Assembly: GCA_964533785.1 (NCBI GenBank) | Contig: CAZHNG010000083.1 | Span: 1-21,947, forward strand | DNA from: JANQRV01 sp964533785 | GTDB taxonomy: Bacteria > Bacteroidota > Bacteroidia > Chitinophagales > Saprospiraceae | Length of the DNA stretch: 21,947 nt | Direction of reading: 5' to 3' | Shown here: in pieces, positions 13,976 to 21,947 of the stretch | Position numbering within the stretch: the first letter of the stretch is position 1 | Layout: each line of letters starts with the position of its first letter | Position numbers and translations under genes: made by a program | The notes under the pieces: generated by a model | Told to the model about the DNA's origin: nothing | The model's input: the letters and a program-made list of their open reading frames with translations, nothing else | Database searches by the model: none

Positions 13976-15484
13976 ATGCAAAACTTAATAGAAATAATAA
14001 GTATTGTAAAAAACATCAATTTAAAGTCTTCTGATTTCCTTACTGCAGATGGTACTAAAGAAACCCAAACTAAAATTTTTTACAATAAAATTCTCGAAGG
14101 AGAATTTAGAACGGATGAAGAAGCAGCTAACTATTTTTTTAATTCAAGTACCAATACTTCCAAATACAAGAACTTGAAGCGGTACTTGAGAGAAAAGCTA
14201 TTGAATACGCTCTTTTTTATTAAGCCAACCAAAAATTATGGTGACTATAACCGGGCGTATCTTTATTGGTGTAAAAATCTTTTCGCGGCAAAAATATTAA
14301 TGAATTTTGGGGCGAGAAATTCGGGTATTGATCTTTGTCAAAAAGTATTCAAGAAAGCTCTTCAAGTAGAACTAACCGAGTTTATTATCTCTTCTAGCCG
14401 TTATTTAAGGCTACATTACGGCACGAGAATTGGAAACGAAGAAAAATATGATTATTTCAATGAAATATTTCGGCAGTATTATGAAATAGCTTTTGCTGAA
14501 AATATGGCCGAAGAGTTCTACATTAAACTGATGATTCCCTATTCAACCAGTCAGGCGGTAAAAGAAGAAACCTATGATAATACCGTTAGATTTTACAATC
14601 TATTGCGGCCCTATTTAGAGAAATTCTCTTCTCCAGTACTCCACTTTTATGCTTATTATATCAAAATCATGGGAGCACTCGTCATTAACGATTACCATTC
14701 GTTAGTTGCCCATTGCCGGGAAGGAATCCACTTTTTTAAAAACAAAGAATATAAGTATATCACCCCGCTCCGGGTTTTTTATCACAATTTATTGATCGGT
14801 TATACCCAGTTGAAAGATTTTAAGAATGGAGAAAAGGTGGCTGAAAAGGCGTCTTCTTTGATTTCAGCGGGAACTCATAGTTGGTATATTCACCAGGAAC
14901 TATTATTAATTTTAGCCTTACATGCTAAAGAATACAATGAATCCACTAAAATTTTGAACCGAACTATAAACAGCAGAAAGTTCAATGCTCAATCGTCGAC
15001 CCTCAGGGAAAGGTGGTTCATCAATTCTGCATACGTACATTTTTTAGCTTCTATTGGTAAAATTGATGATACTAGCATCGTGAAAGGGACATTCCGGTTA
15101 GGAAAATTCCTGAATAGCATTCCCAATTATTCCAAAGATAAACGCGGACTCAATATCCCAATTCTTATTATCCAGATCCTTTTCATGATCACCCGCAAGA
15201 AATATGATGAAGCTATTGATCGTTTTGAAGCCATTAAAAAATATTCTTCCCGCTATATTCGAAAAGGAGAGAACTTTCGAAGCCATTGTTTTTTGAACAT
15301 GCTTTTGCAAATACCTGCCTGTAGCTTTCATAAATCTGGGGTCATCCGCAAAACTCAAAGCTGGTACAATAAACTGAAGTCAACGCCTTTGGAAATTGCG
15401 AATCAGCCCAACGAAGTAGAAATTATTCCTTATGAAGACCTCTGGGAGTATATTGTGGATTCATTGGAGACGAGATTTTATTGA
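13976..15484 (+). CDS. Uncharacterised 502-residue helical-repeat protein
   Basis: No recognised domain. The sequence is almost entirely predicted alpha-helical, with recurrent aromatic-rich helices (NRAYLYWCKNLFAAKILMNF, VLHFYAYYIKIMGALVIN, WYIHQELLLILALHAKEYNE), consistent with a TPR-like or other alpha-solenoid. There is no signal peptide, so it is probably cytoplasmic. Basic Lys/Arg residues are frequent. The C-terminus EIIPYEDLWEYIVDSLETRF looks like a conserved cap. It is transcribed divergently from the peptide cluster, with the MITE between them. A regulatory or scaffold role is possible but nothing in the sequence shows it. Confidence 0.7.
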   Translation: MQNLIEIISIVKNINLKSSDFLTADGTKETQTKIFYNKILEGEFRTDEEAANYFFNSSTNTSKYKNLKRYLREKLLNTLFFIKPTKNYGDYNRAYLYWCKNLFAAKILMNFGARNSGIDLCQKVFKKALQVELTEFIISSSRYLRLHYGTRIGNEEKYDYFNEIFRQYYEIAFAENMAEEFYIKLMIPYSTSQAVKEETYDNTVRFYNLLRPYLEKFSSPVLHFYAYYIKIMGALVINDYHSLVAHCREGIHFFKNKEYKYITPLRVFYHNLLIGYTQLKDFKNGEKVAEKASSLISAGTHSWYIHQELLLILALHAKEYNESTKILNRTINSRKFNAQSSTLRERWFINSAYVHFLASIGKIDDTSIVKGTFRLGKFLNSIPNYSKDKRGLNIPILIIQILFMITRKKYDEAIDRFEAIKKYSSRYIRKGENFRSHCFLNMLLQIPACSFHKSGVIRKTQSWYNKLKSTPLEIANQPNEVEIIPYEDLWEYIVDSLETRFY

Positions 15485-15498
15485 GTGGGTTTTAACCA

Positions 15499-16722
15499 TC
15501 AATAAAAATCCCGATAAAGCAAATACTCTTTCCTGACCTCTATAAACCTTGCCAACCCCGCTTCCCAGGTCGCTCTGGTCGCCGCTTCCGTTTTTCCTGC
15601 CTCGATCGCTTTGCGGAGTTGGTCAGAGCCCGCCAGTTTATCGAAAAAGCTGGTTTTGAAAAAATTGGCCTTTTCCGGAAAACCCTGGTAGAAATCAATG
15701 AGGTAGTTGAGGTTAACCCGGCTCATGGTTTGTAGACTGTCCAGCGGTATATTGCTCAGGTTGAATCCGTTACACGTTTCGCCTTCGAGTTTGGGGTATT
15801 TAGCACCCGGCATGGAGCGGGGGGTGAAGCTGTAGTTACCTTTCGGAAAGTCAGGATGGCCATAGACTTGGAATGGAGTAGGGGTACCGCGCCCTTCACT
15901 AGCTACGGTGCCTTCGAAAAAGCAGGTGGAAGGATAGAGATAGATGGAACGCATATCTGGCAAGTTGGGCGATGGTTTGACGGGCAGTTCATAAAAAGTT
16001 TGGTGATTATAATTTTCGCAGGTGACCACTTTCAGGTTACACCGTATTCCGTCTTTCAACCAACCTTCACCGTTGATCATTTGAGCGTATTCGCCGATGG
16101 TCATACCGTGAACGATGGGGATGGGGTGCATACCTACAAAAGATTGATAAGCCGGATCCAGGATGGGACCATCTACGTAGTGACCGTTGGGGTTGGGCCG
16201 GTCGAATACCATGAAATCAGTGCCGTTTTCCGCGCAAGCTTCCATGACGTAGTGCATGCTGGATATGTAGGTATAAAAGCGGGCACCGACATCCTGGATA
16301 TCGAAGATGACCAGGTCTAATTGATCCAGGATCTCTTTAGGCGGTTTGCGGTTTTTGCCGTAGATAGAGATGACGTTAACGCCCGTTTCGGTGTCTTTCC
16401 CGTCGGCAACTTTTTCGCCGGCATCGGCGGTACCGCGGAATCCGTGCTCGGGAGCGAAAATGTATTGGATATCGATATCCCTGCTGAGCAAAGTATCCAC
16501 TAAATGGGTATTACCGACCATTGAAGTTTGATTGACCACTAAACCGATCTTTTGACCGCTCAGCTCGGGTAGATATTGGTCCATCCGCTCGGCTCCTACG
16601 ATAACCGGCCGGTCTTTATTGACTGCTGAAATGGCGTAAGCAGCTTTTTCTGGCGCCGACTTAGTTGCACAACTTAGTTGTAAAAATAAGATAAATACCA
16701 CAAATAATTTTATAAATTGCAT
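15499..16722 (-). CDS. namZ: NamZ-like exo-beta-N-acetylmuramidase lipoprotein (DUF1343, GH171)
   Basis: 407 residues. The N-terminus has a lipobox (FLFLQLSC, Cys18), so it should be a lipid-anchored periplasmic or surface protein. DUF1343 motifs appear in order: QKIGLVVNQTSMVG, IFAPEHGFRGTADAGEKV, FDIQDVGARFYTYISSMHYV, VFDRPNPNGHYVDGP, HGMTIGEYAQMING, and ASEGRGTPTPFQVYGHPD. Characterised members release N-acetylmuramic acid from the non-reducing end of peptidoglycan fragments, so a role in cell-wall turnover or MurNAc scavenging is likely. Length is normal. It stands alone, convergent with the 502-residue gene (14-bp gap). Confidence 0.85.
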   Translation of the reverse strand: MQFIKLFVVFILFLQLSCATKSAPEKAAYAISAVNKDRPVIVGAERMDQYLPELSGQKIGLVVNQTSMVGNTHLVDTLLSRDIDIQYIFAPEHGFRGTADAGEKVADGKDTETGVNVISIYGKNRKPPKEILDQLDLVIFDIQDVGARFYTYISSMHYVMEACAENGTDFMVFDRPNPNGHYVDGPILDPAYQSFVGMHPIPIVHGMTIGEYAQMINGEGWLKDGIRCNLKVVTCENYNHQTFYELPVKPSPNLPDMRSIYLYPSTCFFEGTVASEGRGTPTPFQVYGHPDFPKGNYSFTPRSMPGAKYPKLEGETCNGFNLSNIPLDSLQTMSRVNLNYLIDFYQGFPEKANFFKTSFFDKLAGSDQLRKAIEAGKTEAATRATWEAGLARFIEVRKEYLLYRDFY

Positions 16723-16892
16723 TGTATTGTTTATTATTGTACTACGATATTGGATTTAGACGCCAGATGACAGCAAATCCATGCTTTTTTGCTTGATTAC
16801 TAAACGCTTGAAATTTAGCGTCAAAAGTCCAATTTAAATGTAAACCACCGAAAAATTTAACCACAAAAATAACAAAAGAGCACAAAAGGCGG

Positions 16893-16922
16893 GAACCTTA
16901 CGTTCCTTTGGAAATAAGGTTC
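16893..16922. repeat. Orphan hairpin in the namZ/exonuclease divergent region
   Basis: GAACCTTA and TAAGGTTC (8 bp, perfect) enclose TTCC and GGAA (4 bp) around a TTT loop. A T-run follows about 10 bp later on the plus strand, but no gene ends here. The rest of the 376-bp divergent region (16723-17098) contains a CACAAAA-rich dispersed-repeat-like stretch (16859-16887) and no gene. Confidence 0.5.
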
Positions 16923-16943
16923 TTAAAATCTTTTTTAACGTGT

Positions 16944-16951
16944 TAAATTTG
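16944..16951 (+). promoter_or_regulatory. Possible -7 box (TAAATTTG) for the exonuclease gene
   Basis: Fits TAnnTTTG 148 nt upstream of the start codon; no clear -33 TTG. Confidence 0.25.
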
Positions 16952-17098
16952 TACAAGGAAGGTCAAAAAGAAGCAGCTTGCTGCGATATAAGAATTAGTT
17001 TGTCTAACAAATACGTCGCAACGTAAGTATCATTAACCGATCAAAGGGTTCACTCCCCATATGTTTCTGACACTGGCCAACACATAAGTGGTTCAAAC

Positions 17099-18541
17099 AT
17101 GAAGAAATACGCCATAGTAGACATAGAAACCACCGGTGGTCGCGCTACCCGGGATAAAATTACCGAGGTAGCCGTCGTCCTGTTCGATGGTCAGCAGGTC
17201 GTTGACACTTTTGAGTCACTCGTCAATCCAGAGTGTTATATTCCCTACGGTATTACTGAATTGACCGGCATCACCCAGGAGATGGTAAATAACGCTCCCA
17301 AGTTTTACGAAATCGCCCGCAAGGTTATTGAAATCACCGAAGGCGCCATATTCGTAGCCCATAACGTACGGTTTGACTATGGCTTTATCCGGGAAGAATT
17401 TAGAAGACTGGGCTATTCATTTTCCAGAAAACAATTGTGTACGGTCAGGCTGAGCCGAAAGGTATTCCCTGGTTTTCGCTCCTACAGTTTGGGTAAATTG
17501 ATCTACGATCTGGAGATCGATGAAGCCATATACGGCGGTATTCGTCACCGCGCTATGGCCGATGCCAAAGCGACGACCGAAATACTAAAATTGATCCTCA
17601 ACCAAAACCAGGGTACCGACCAGGTTAAAGAGCTTGTCAACCTGGGAGTTCGGGAATCTCTCTTGCCGCAAAACTGGAACGTAGAAAAAATTCACCAACT
17701 CCCTGATGATTGTGGGGTATATTATTTTCACGATGCCGCTGGAGAGATCGTTTACATTGGTAAAAGTATCGATATTCGCAAAAGGGTGGCTTCCCATTTT
17801 ACCAAAAAGACAGAAAAAGCAAGAAAATTACAGGAAAAATCCTACGACTTATCTTTTGAATTGACGGGTAGTGAACTGGTTGCCCTCATCCTGGAATCCG
17901 ACGAGATCAAAAAGCATAATCCTCCCGTTAACAGAGCACAGCGGGCGCGATTTTTCCCTTATATCATTCATTCTTTTTACAATGACGCCGGCTACTTGTG
18001 CTTCGATGTTGCTAAAGTAACGGCCAAAACCAAAAAGGAATATCAGATCGTATCAGAATACCCCAAAGGTAACCACGCCAAAGGTGCACTCAAACGGCAG
18101 TTGGAAGCCGCAGGCTTGTGTGCTAAACTATGTGGATTAGAAAAAAGTGGTAGCGCCTGTTTTAATTACCACATCGGAAAATGTGCGGGTGCCTGTGCGG
18201 AAATAGAGCCACCCGAAGCTTATAATGAAAGGGCCTTGTTGGTAAAAGAGACGCTACAAACGGCTTTTGAAGAAGACTTCGTCATCGTGGATAAAGGCAG
18301 AAATGACGAAGAGAAAAGCCTGATCTTTATACAAGACGGTGGTTGCATTGGTTATACCTACGCCGGCATTGAAGAGCTAAATGCCACACCTGAGCAATGG
18401 AAGGATGGATTGCGGCGTATCAATCCTACTCCGGAGTTGTCAAAAATTATTCTGCGTCATTTAGCGGATCACCCGAACCTGAAAAGAATACGAGTTGGTA
18501 CGCGCCGACTTGTGAACCCGTCTACCCCGTTAACCCCGTAA
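17099..18541 (+). CDS. DnaQ-like 3'-5' exonuclease fused to a GIY-YIG (UvrC/Cho-like) domain
   Basis: 480 residues in two parts. Residues 1-170 form a DEDDh exonuclease: AIVDIETTGG (Asp8, Glu10), HNVRFDYGF (Asp93), HRAMADAKAT (His150, Asp155). Residues 200-290 form a GIY-YIG nuclease like that of UvrC/Cho: CGVYYFHDAAGEIVYIGKS and Arg227 in IDIRKRVASHF. The rest is a UvrC-like region with cysteines (CAKLCGLEKSGSACFNYHIG, then KCAGAC). This architecture is common in Bacteroidota and is usually annotated as exonuclease or DNA polymerase III epsilon-like; a DNA-repair role is likely. The last nine residues (VNPSTPLTP) are encoded by a 9-bp tandem repeat, so the native C-terminus may have been altered. 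It overlaps the convergent methyltransferase gene by 20 bp. Confidence 0.87.
   Translation: MKKYAIVDIETTGGRATRDKITEVAVVLFDGQQVVDTFESLVNPECYIPYGITELTGITQEMVNNAPKFYEIARKVIEITEGAIFVAHNVRFDYGFIREEFRRLGYSFSRKQLCTVRLSRKVFPGFRSYSLGKLIYDLEIDEAIYGGIRHRAMADAKATTEILKLILNQNQGTDQVKELVNLGVRESLLPQNWNVEKIHQLPDDCGVYYFHDAAGEIVYIGKSIDIRKRVASHFTKKTEKARKLQEKSYDLSFELTGSELVALILESDEIKKHNPPVNRAQRARFFPYIIHSFYNDAGYLCFDVAKVTAKTKKEYQIVSEYPKGNHAKGALKRQLEAAGLCAKLCGLEKSGSACFNYHIGKCAGACAEIEPPEAYNERALLVKETLQTAFEEDFVIVDKGRNDEEKSLIFIQDGGCIGYTYAGIEELNATPEQWKDGLRRINPTPELSKIILRHLADHPNLKRIRVGTRRLVNPSTPLTP
18512..18541. repeat. 9-bp tandem repeat (GTGAACCCG-type)x3 shared by two gene ends
   Basis: GTGAACCCG, TCTACCCCG, TTAACCCCG, then TAA. 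It supplies the stop codon of the exonuclease gene and the stop of the convergent methyltransferase gene. Resembles the repeat at 3957-4001. Confidence 0.75.
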
Positions 18542-19052
18542 AAAAACGCCAAACCACAATCCCCAGACTCACCGCAATATTTAAAGAATGTTTAGTACCG
18601 AACTGAGGGATCTCGATGCAGGCATCCAAGAGGGCCATCACTTTATCGGTAACGCCGGTCACTTCATTGCCAAAGATGAGTGCGTATTGCTGATTGGGGT
18701 CAATAGTAAAATCTTGCAGCATTGTACTGCCTTCGGCTTGTTCGACGCCGATGACTTGGAAGCCTTCTTCCCGTAACGACTGAATGGCCGTAACCGTTTC
18801 CGGGTAATACGTCCAATCAACTGAATCAGTCGCACCGATGGCCGTTTTGAGAATTTCCCGGTGAGGCGGCTGGGCGGTGATACCACAAAGATAGATATGC
18901 TGTAAGGCAAAAGCATCCGCTGTCCTGAAAGTGGAACCAACGTTCAGTGCCGATCTGATATTATCCAGTACTAATACCACTGGTGTTTTGGGTTGTTGCT
19001 TAAATGCTTCAACACTGATCCGGTTGAGCTCTTTCAGACTTAACTTTCGCAT
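18522..19052 (-). CDS. TrmH/SpoU-family RNA 2'-O-methyltransferase
   Basis: About 176 residues, a compact SPOUT enzyme. Motif 1 is NIRSALNVGSTFRTADAF, motif 2 is ALIFGNEVTGV and motif 3 is IPQFGTKHSLNIAVSLGIVVW, which build the S-adenosylmethionine-binding trefoil knot. It should methylate a ribose 2'-OH in tRNA or rRNA; the exact target cannot be told from sequence. ATG at 19052 is chosen because it overlaps the pyrG stop by one base (TGATG), a translational-coupling arrangement; a TTG lies one codon upstream. The C-terminal residues TGLTG come from the repeat at 18512-18541. Confidence 0.88.
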   Translation of the reverse strand: MRKLSLKELNRISVEAFKQQPKTPVVLVLDNIRSALNVGSTFRTADAFALQHIYLCGITAQPPHREILKTAIGATDSVDWTYYPETVTAIQSLREEGFQVIGVEQAEGSTMLQDFTIDPNQQYALIFGNEVTGVTDKVMALLDACIEIPQFGTKHSLNIAVSLGIVVWRFFTGLTG

Positions 19053-20677
19053 CAATCGCTGTTTTTTTCATATTTATATTTCATACAAGCCTGGATAAAG
19101 GATACAAAAAGCGGATGAGGTTTTTCAACCCGGCTTTTCAGTTCCGGATGAAATTGTACTCCCACGTGCCAGGGGTGATCTTTCAGTTCCATGATCTCTA
19201 CCAGTCCCGAGTCCGGATTGATTCCGGTGGCGATCATTCCCGCTTGTTCAAATTGTTCTTTGAATGCATTATTAAATTCGTAGCGGTGCCGGTGTCTTTC
19301 CTCAATAATCGTTGCTTGGTAAGCCTGGTGTGCTATAGAACCTGGTTTTAGTTCGCAATCGTAAGCTCCGAGCCGCATCGTACCGCCCATTTGCGTCACT
19401 TCCAATTGCTCTGCCATCATATTGATCACTGGGTAGGGGGTGTTGACATCCACTTCGGTGGAGGAGGCGTTTTCTAAACCCATGGCATTTTTTGCGAATT
19501 CTACCACTGCACATTGCATGCCCAGACAAATACCAAAAAAGGGTACTTTGAATTCTCTGACGTAAAGTGCAGCATTGATCTTACCCTTAATACCGCGCTC
19601 CCCAAATCCGGGGGCAATTAAAATGCCATCCAACGGGTTGAGTCTTTTGATTAAATTTTCGTATCCATTTTCCAAATGTTCCGAATGAATGGCTTTGACT
19701 TTTACCCGGCATTCACTAACCGCACCGCTGTGTACGAAGGACTCGTGGATAGATTTATAAGCATCCGGCAATTCGTTGTATTTACCGATCAGGCCGATGG
19801 TTACTTCATGGGTCGGGTTTTTAAGTTTACCCAAAAAGGTTTTCCAGGCATCTAGCTGAGGGGCGTGTTTATCCGGCAGTCTCAGCTTTTTGATCACAAT
19901 GATGTCCAGCTTTTCTTTCAACATCAGCAAGGGAACATCGTAGATGCTTTCCGCATCAATGACCTCAATGACGGAGCTGGTATCAACATTACAAAATAAA
20001 GCCAGTTTTTGACGTATATCCGTAGTAATGGGATGTTCGGTACGGCAGGCCAGGATATCCGCCTGAATTCCTGCGTTCAGCAATTCCTTTACGGAGTGCT
20101 GTGTTGGTTTGGTCTTTAATTCTTTCGCCATTTTTAAATAGGGAAGGAGCGTGAGATGAATGACCAGACAATTGCCGCTGCCTAGCTCCCGCCGTAGTTG
20201 TCGTAATGCTTCGAGGTAAGGCAGGGATTCTATGTCGCCGACGGTGCCGCCTAATTCCGTTATAACAATATCGTATTGCCCCGATTCACCGAGCAGGAGC
20301 ACTCTTCGCTTTATTTCATCGGTAATGTGTGGAATAACTTGTACCGTCTTACCCAAATAATCGCCGGCTCTTTCCTTATCGATAACGGTTTGGTAGATCC
20401 GCCCCGTTGTTACGTTGTTTGCCTGTGAAGTGGATTGGTTGAGGAATCGCTCGTAATGCCCGAGATCCAGGTCGGTTTCTGCTCCGTCGTCGGTAACGTA
20501 GCACTCTCCGTGTTCGTAAGGGTTTAAAGTGCCAGGGTCTATATTAATGTAGGGATCGAATTTTTGGATCGTGACCTTGTAGCCTCTGGATTGAAGTAAT
20601 TTGCCCAGGGAAGCCGAAATGATTCCCTTCCCTAAAGATGAAGTTACACCTCCCGTAACGAAAACATATTTTGTCAT
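19052..20677 (-). CDS. pyrG: CTP synthase
   Basis: 541 residues, full length. The amidoligase domain starts MTKYVFVTGGVTSSLGKGI (P-loop) and contains KFDPYINIDPGTLNPYEHGE and GGTVGDIESLPYLEA. The C-terminal class I glutamine amidotransferase has the nucleophile Cys384 in FGICLGMQC and the His/Glu pair in GVQFHPE. It converts UTP to CTP using glutamine and ATP in the cytoplasm, an essential step in pyrimidine supply. The downstream methyltransferase overlaps its stop codon, so the two are co-transcribed. The promoter is probably the TATCTTTG box about 90 bp upstream. Confidence 0.97.
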   Translation of the reverse strand: MTKYVFVTGGVTSSLGKGIISASLGKLLQSRGYKVTIQKFDPYINIDPGTLNPYEHGECYVTDDGAETDLDLGHYERFLNQSTSQANNVTTGRIYQTVIDKERAGDYLGKTVQVIPHITDEIKRRVLLLGESGQYDIVITELGGTVGDIESLPYLEALRQLRRELGSGNCLVIHLTLLPYLKMAKELKTKPTQHSVKELLNAGIQADILACRTEHPITTDIRQKLALFCNVDTSSVIEVIDAESIYDVPLLMLKEKLDIIVIKKLRLPDKHAPQLDAWKTFLGKLKNPTHEVTIGLIGKYNELPDAYKSIHESFVHSGAVSECRVKVKAIHSEHLENGYENLIKRLNPLDGILIAPGFGERGIKGKINAALYVREFKVPFFGICLGMQCAVVEFAKNAMGLENASSTEVDVNTPYPVINMMAEQLEVTQMGGTMRLGAYDCELKPGSIAHQAYQATIIEERHRHRYEFNNAFKEQFEQAGMIATGINPDSGLVEIMELKDHPWHVGVQFHPELKSRVEKPHPLFVSFIQACMKYKYEKNSD

Positions 20678-20766
20678 AGTATTTTATTTCCCCAGGAGTA
20701 ATTTTAAAGGGATACGGATTTTAAAACTACGCCGCCGGTGTTGTAGTACTTTTTAGTTACGGTATG

Positions 20767-20774
20767 CAAAGATA
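20767..20774 (-). promoter_or_regulatory. -7 box (TATCTTTG) of the pyrG promoter
   Basis: Exact TAnnTTTG match on the minus strand, 90 bp before the start codon, in the only plausible promoter region for the gene. No convincing -33 TTG. Confidence 0.5.
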
Positions 20775-20880
20775 AGAAAGTGTTCTGCTTTTTTGCGATC
20801 GCATCCATAAAGTGTAGTGAGTTTCAATTTTTTTTGTTAAATTGAATTAAATTTAATGTAAATTTAATGTAAACTAACAA

Positions 20881-21801
20881 ATGAAGAACTTACTCCTATT
20901 TATACTTTTTATTTCTTGTCATTGGTCATGGTCGCAAAACCTGGAACCACAGGGACAGATTATACGCACTGGCTTTTCACTGAACCTGCAAGCAGACCAC
21001 GAGATAAAAATTTTACCGATCAAAGTGGTCAAGGGATTGATTTTGATCGCAGGCAAAGTGGGTACTAAAGAAGGTTACTTTGTCATAGATTCCGGTGCAC
21101 CTGCTTTGATCATTAACGAAATAGAACACCTAAAAGACAGTAGCCAGGCTATTCAGGCAAGTAGCTGTCAGGGAAAACTCCTATTAGATAAAAAGCGCTA
21201 TGAGTCAATTGTTTGGGGCGCTACCAACTATAAAAACCGGGAAGCGTATACGCTTGATCTCAGTCACTTACAACTTTATACCGGACAACCGATACTAGGG
21301 CTGCTCGGCTATGAAGTACTGAAAGAACAGGTCATAGGTTTTAATCTGGTGAAATCAAAGCTGTACCTGGCTAAGAGAGTGAAAAGCTTTACGCTGATCG
21401 AACCTCCGGATGTTACTGTTTCCATGAAGTTGATAGATCATTTACCGGTCATCCCCATCGAAATGAACAGCGAAATACTAAATTTCGTATTTGATACCGG
21501 AGCTGCTGAAAACCTGATCCACCGTGCTATTGTTTACGACCTTCCCAATATAACAGATACCCTTCATCAGATTGAACTGCAAGGGCTTGATCAGTCAACT
21601 CAGGTCTTGTCTTTCATTGAAATTCATTCCTTTTTCTTCTCCACCCTTTTATTTAAAAAAGGAACTTTCTTACCTATTGATTTACAACACCTTCAAGAAT
21701 TTGCCAACTACCAGGTTCACGGAGTCATGGGATCCGTTCTTTTTAAAGATATGGTCTTTGCCCTCGATTATGACAACCGGCAAATAAGTGTTTGGAAGTG
21801 A
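20881..21801 (+). CDS. Secreted two-lobe retropepsin-like aspartic protease
   Basis: 306 residues. The N-terminus MKNLLLFILFISCHWSWSQ is a signal peptide. Two retropepsin-like lobes follow, each with a catalytic-type motif: GYFVIDSGAPALIIN (Asp70) and LNFVFDTGAAENLIH (Asp205). Each lobe also has the later glycine-flap block (PILGLLGYEVLKEQ; VHGVMGSVLFKDMV). A pepsin-like active site could therefore form within one chain instead of by dimerisation. Substrate unknown. It is divergent from pyrG and appears monocistronic; a direct repeat (TAAATTTAATG twice, about 20848-20871) lies just before the start. Family is secure; activity is inference. Confidence 0.8.
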   Translation: MKNLLLFILFISCHWSWSQNLEPQGQIIRTGFSLNLQADHEIKILPIKVVKGLILIAGKVGTKEGYFVIDSGAPALIINEIEHLKDSSQAIQASSCQGKLLLDKKRYESIVWGATNYKNREAYTLDLSHLQLYTGQPILGLLGYEVLKEQVIGFNLVKSKLYLAKRVKSFTLIEPPDVTVSMKLIDHLPVIPIEMNSEILNFVFDTGAAENLIHRAIVYDLPNITDTLHQIELQGLDQSTQVLSFIEIHSFFFSTLLFKKGTFLPIDLQHLQEFANYQVHGVMGSVLFKDMVFALDYDNRQISVWK

Positions 21802-21896
21802 TTTCCTTTGTTCATTAATACTTTATTTTCTTAGTTTTGTACGCTAAAACCTGTCAATTTACTCCCTCAATAATTAAACCTACTGGATTTAAGTAC

Positions 21897-21931
21897 TAGA
21901 CTTTTGACGCTAGACTCTAGAAGTTAGACAA
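21897..21931. repeat. Degenerate CTAGAC/TAGACGC-type repeat
   Basis: TAGAC recurs about every 12-18 bp (TAGACTTTTGACGC, TAGACTC, TAGAAGT, TAGAC). GACTTTTGACGCTA (21899-21912) recurs exactly, in reverse, at 16816-16829 upstream of namZ. The 146 bp after the protease gene hold no gene. Confidence 0.5.
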
Positions 21932-21947
21932 AAAATTCTAACTAATT

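Noticed and set aside
20794..20803. TGCGATCGCA palindrome resembling the cyanobacterial HIP1 octamer
   Set aside because: Single occurrence noticed in the window; nothing else suggests a cyanobacterium.
1..21947. CRISPR array, rRNA or tRNA genes
   Set aside because: No regularly spaced 25-40 bp repeats and no recognisable rRNA or tRNA sequence; the short tandem repeats have units of only 6-9 bp without spacers.

Overview
The window looks like chromosomal DNA of a Bacteroidota bacterium, most plausibly of the Saprospiraceae/Lewinella type. Supporting signs are TAnnTTTG-type -7 boxes (a clear TATCTTTG upstream of pyrG), a carboxypeptidase-regulatory-like/plug/beta-barrel outer-membrane protein, a GIN-domain secreted protein, a NamZ-like lipoprotein, a DnaQ/GIY-YIG fusion, and GG-leader peptide precursors ending in GGFASI. 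The lineage is inferred from family content, not from a marker gene.

Layout. Bases 2-698 hold the tail of a TOPRIM/DUF4276 (RloB-like) gene broken by a +1 frameshift. Bases 729-5147 (minus strand) carry a translesion-synthesis pair, dinB (Y-family polymerase) followed by a DnaE2-like alpha subunit. The spaces around dinB are filled by three kinds of short degenerate tandem repeat. Bases 5148-6071 are gene-free apart from a palindromic element of about 157 bp.

Bases 6072-13480 (minus strand) form the accessory centre, a ribosomally synthesised and modified peptide (RiPP) cluster. In transcription order it may begin with a 39-residue secreted ORF, then has a 154-residue protein with a Cys motif, a TonB-receptor-like outer-membrane protein, and four paralogous precursors of 68-71 residues. 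The precursors share a near-identical GG leader and a core with five cysteines in repeated TNNC/PNNC units. A radical-SAM maturase, a C39-peptidase ABC exporter and a GIN-domain protein follow. The maturase has lost its C-terminal half, and its frame runs straight into the peptidase domain. The exporter has lost its whole membrane domain and Walker A, so the peptidase is joined almost directly to the back half of the ATPase domain. Precursors and C39 catalytic triad look intact, while maturation and export look crippled. Either the cluster is decaying, or it depends on trans-acting enzymes, or the assembly skipped sequence.

A 138-bp MITE with IS903-like ends and target-site duplication lies in the divergent region before a 502-residue helical protein (13976-15484, plus strand) of unknown function.

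The right part is ordinary: a NamZ-like lipoprotein, an exonuclease/GIY-YIG fusion converging on a TrmH-type methyltransferase that overlaps pyrG (CTP synthase) by one base, and a secreted protein with two retropepsin-like lobes. The exonuclease and methyltransferase genes both end inside a 9-bp tandem repeat, which supplies their last codons. I see no rRNA, tRNA or CRISPR array.
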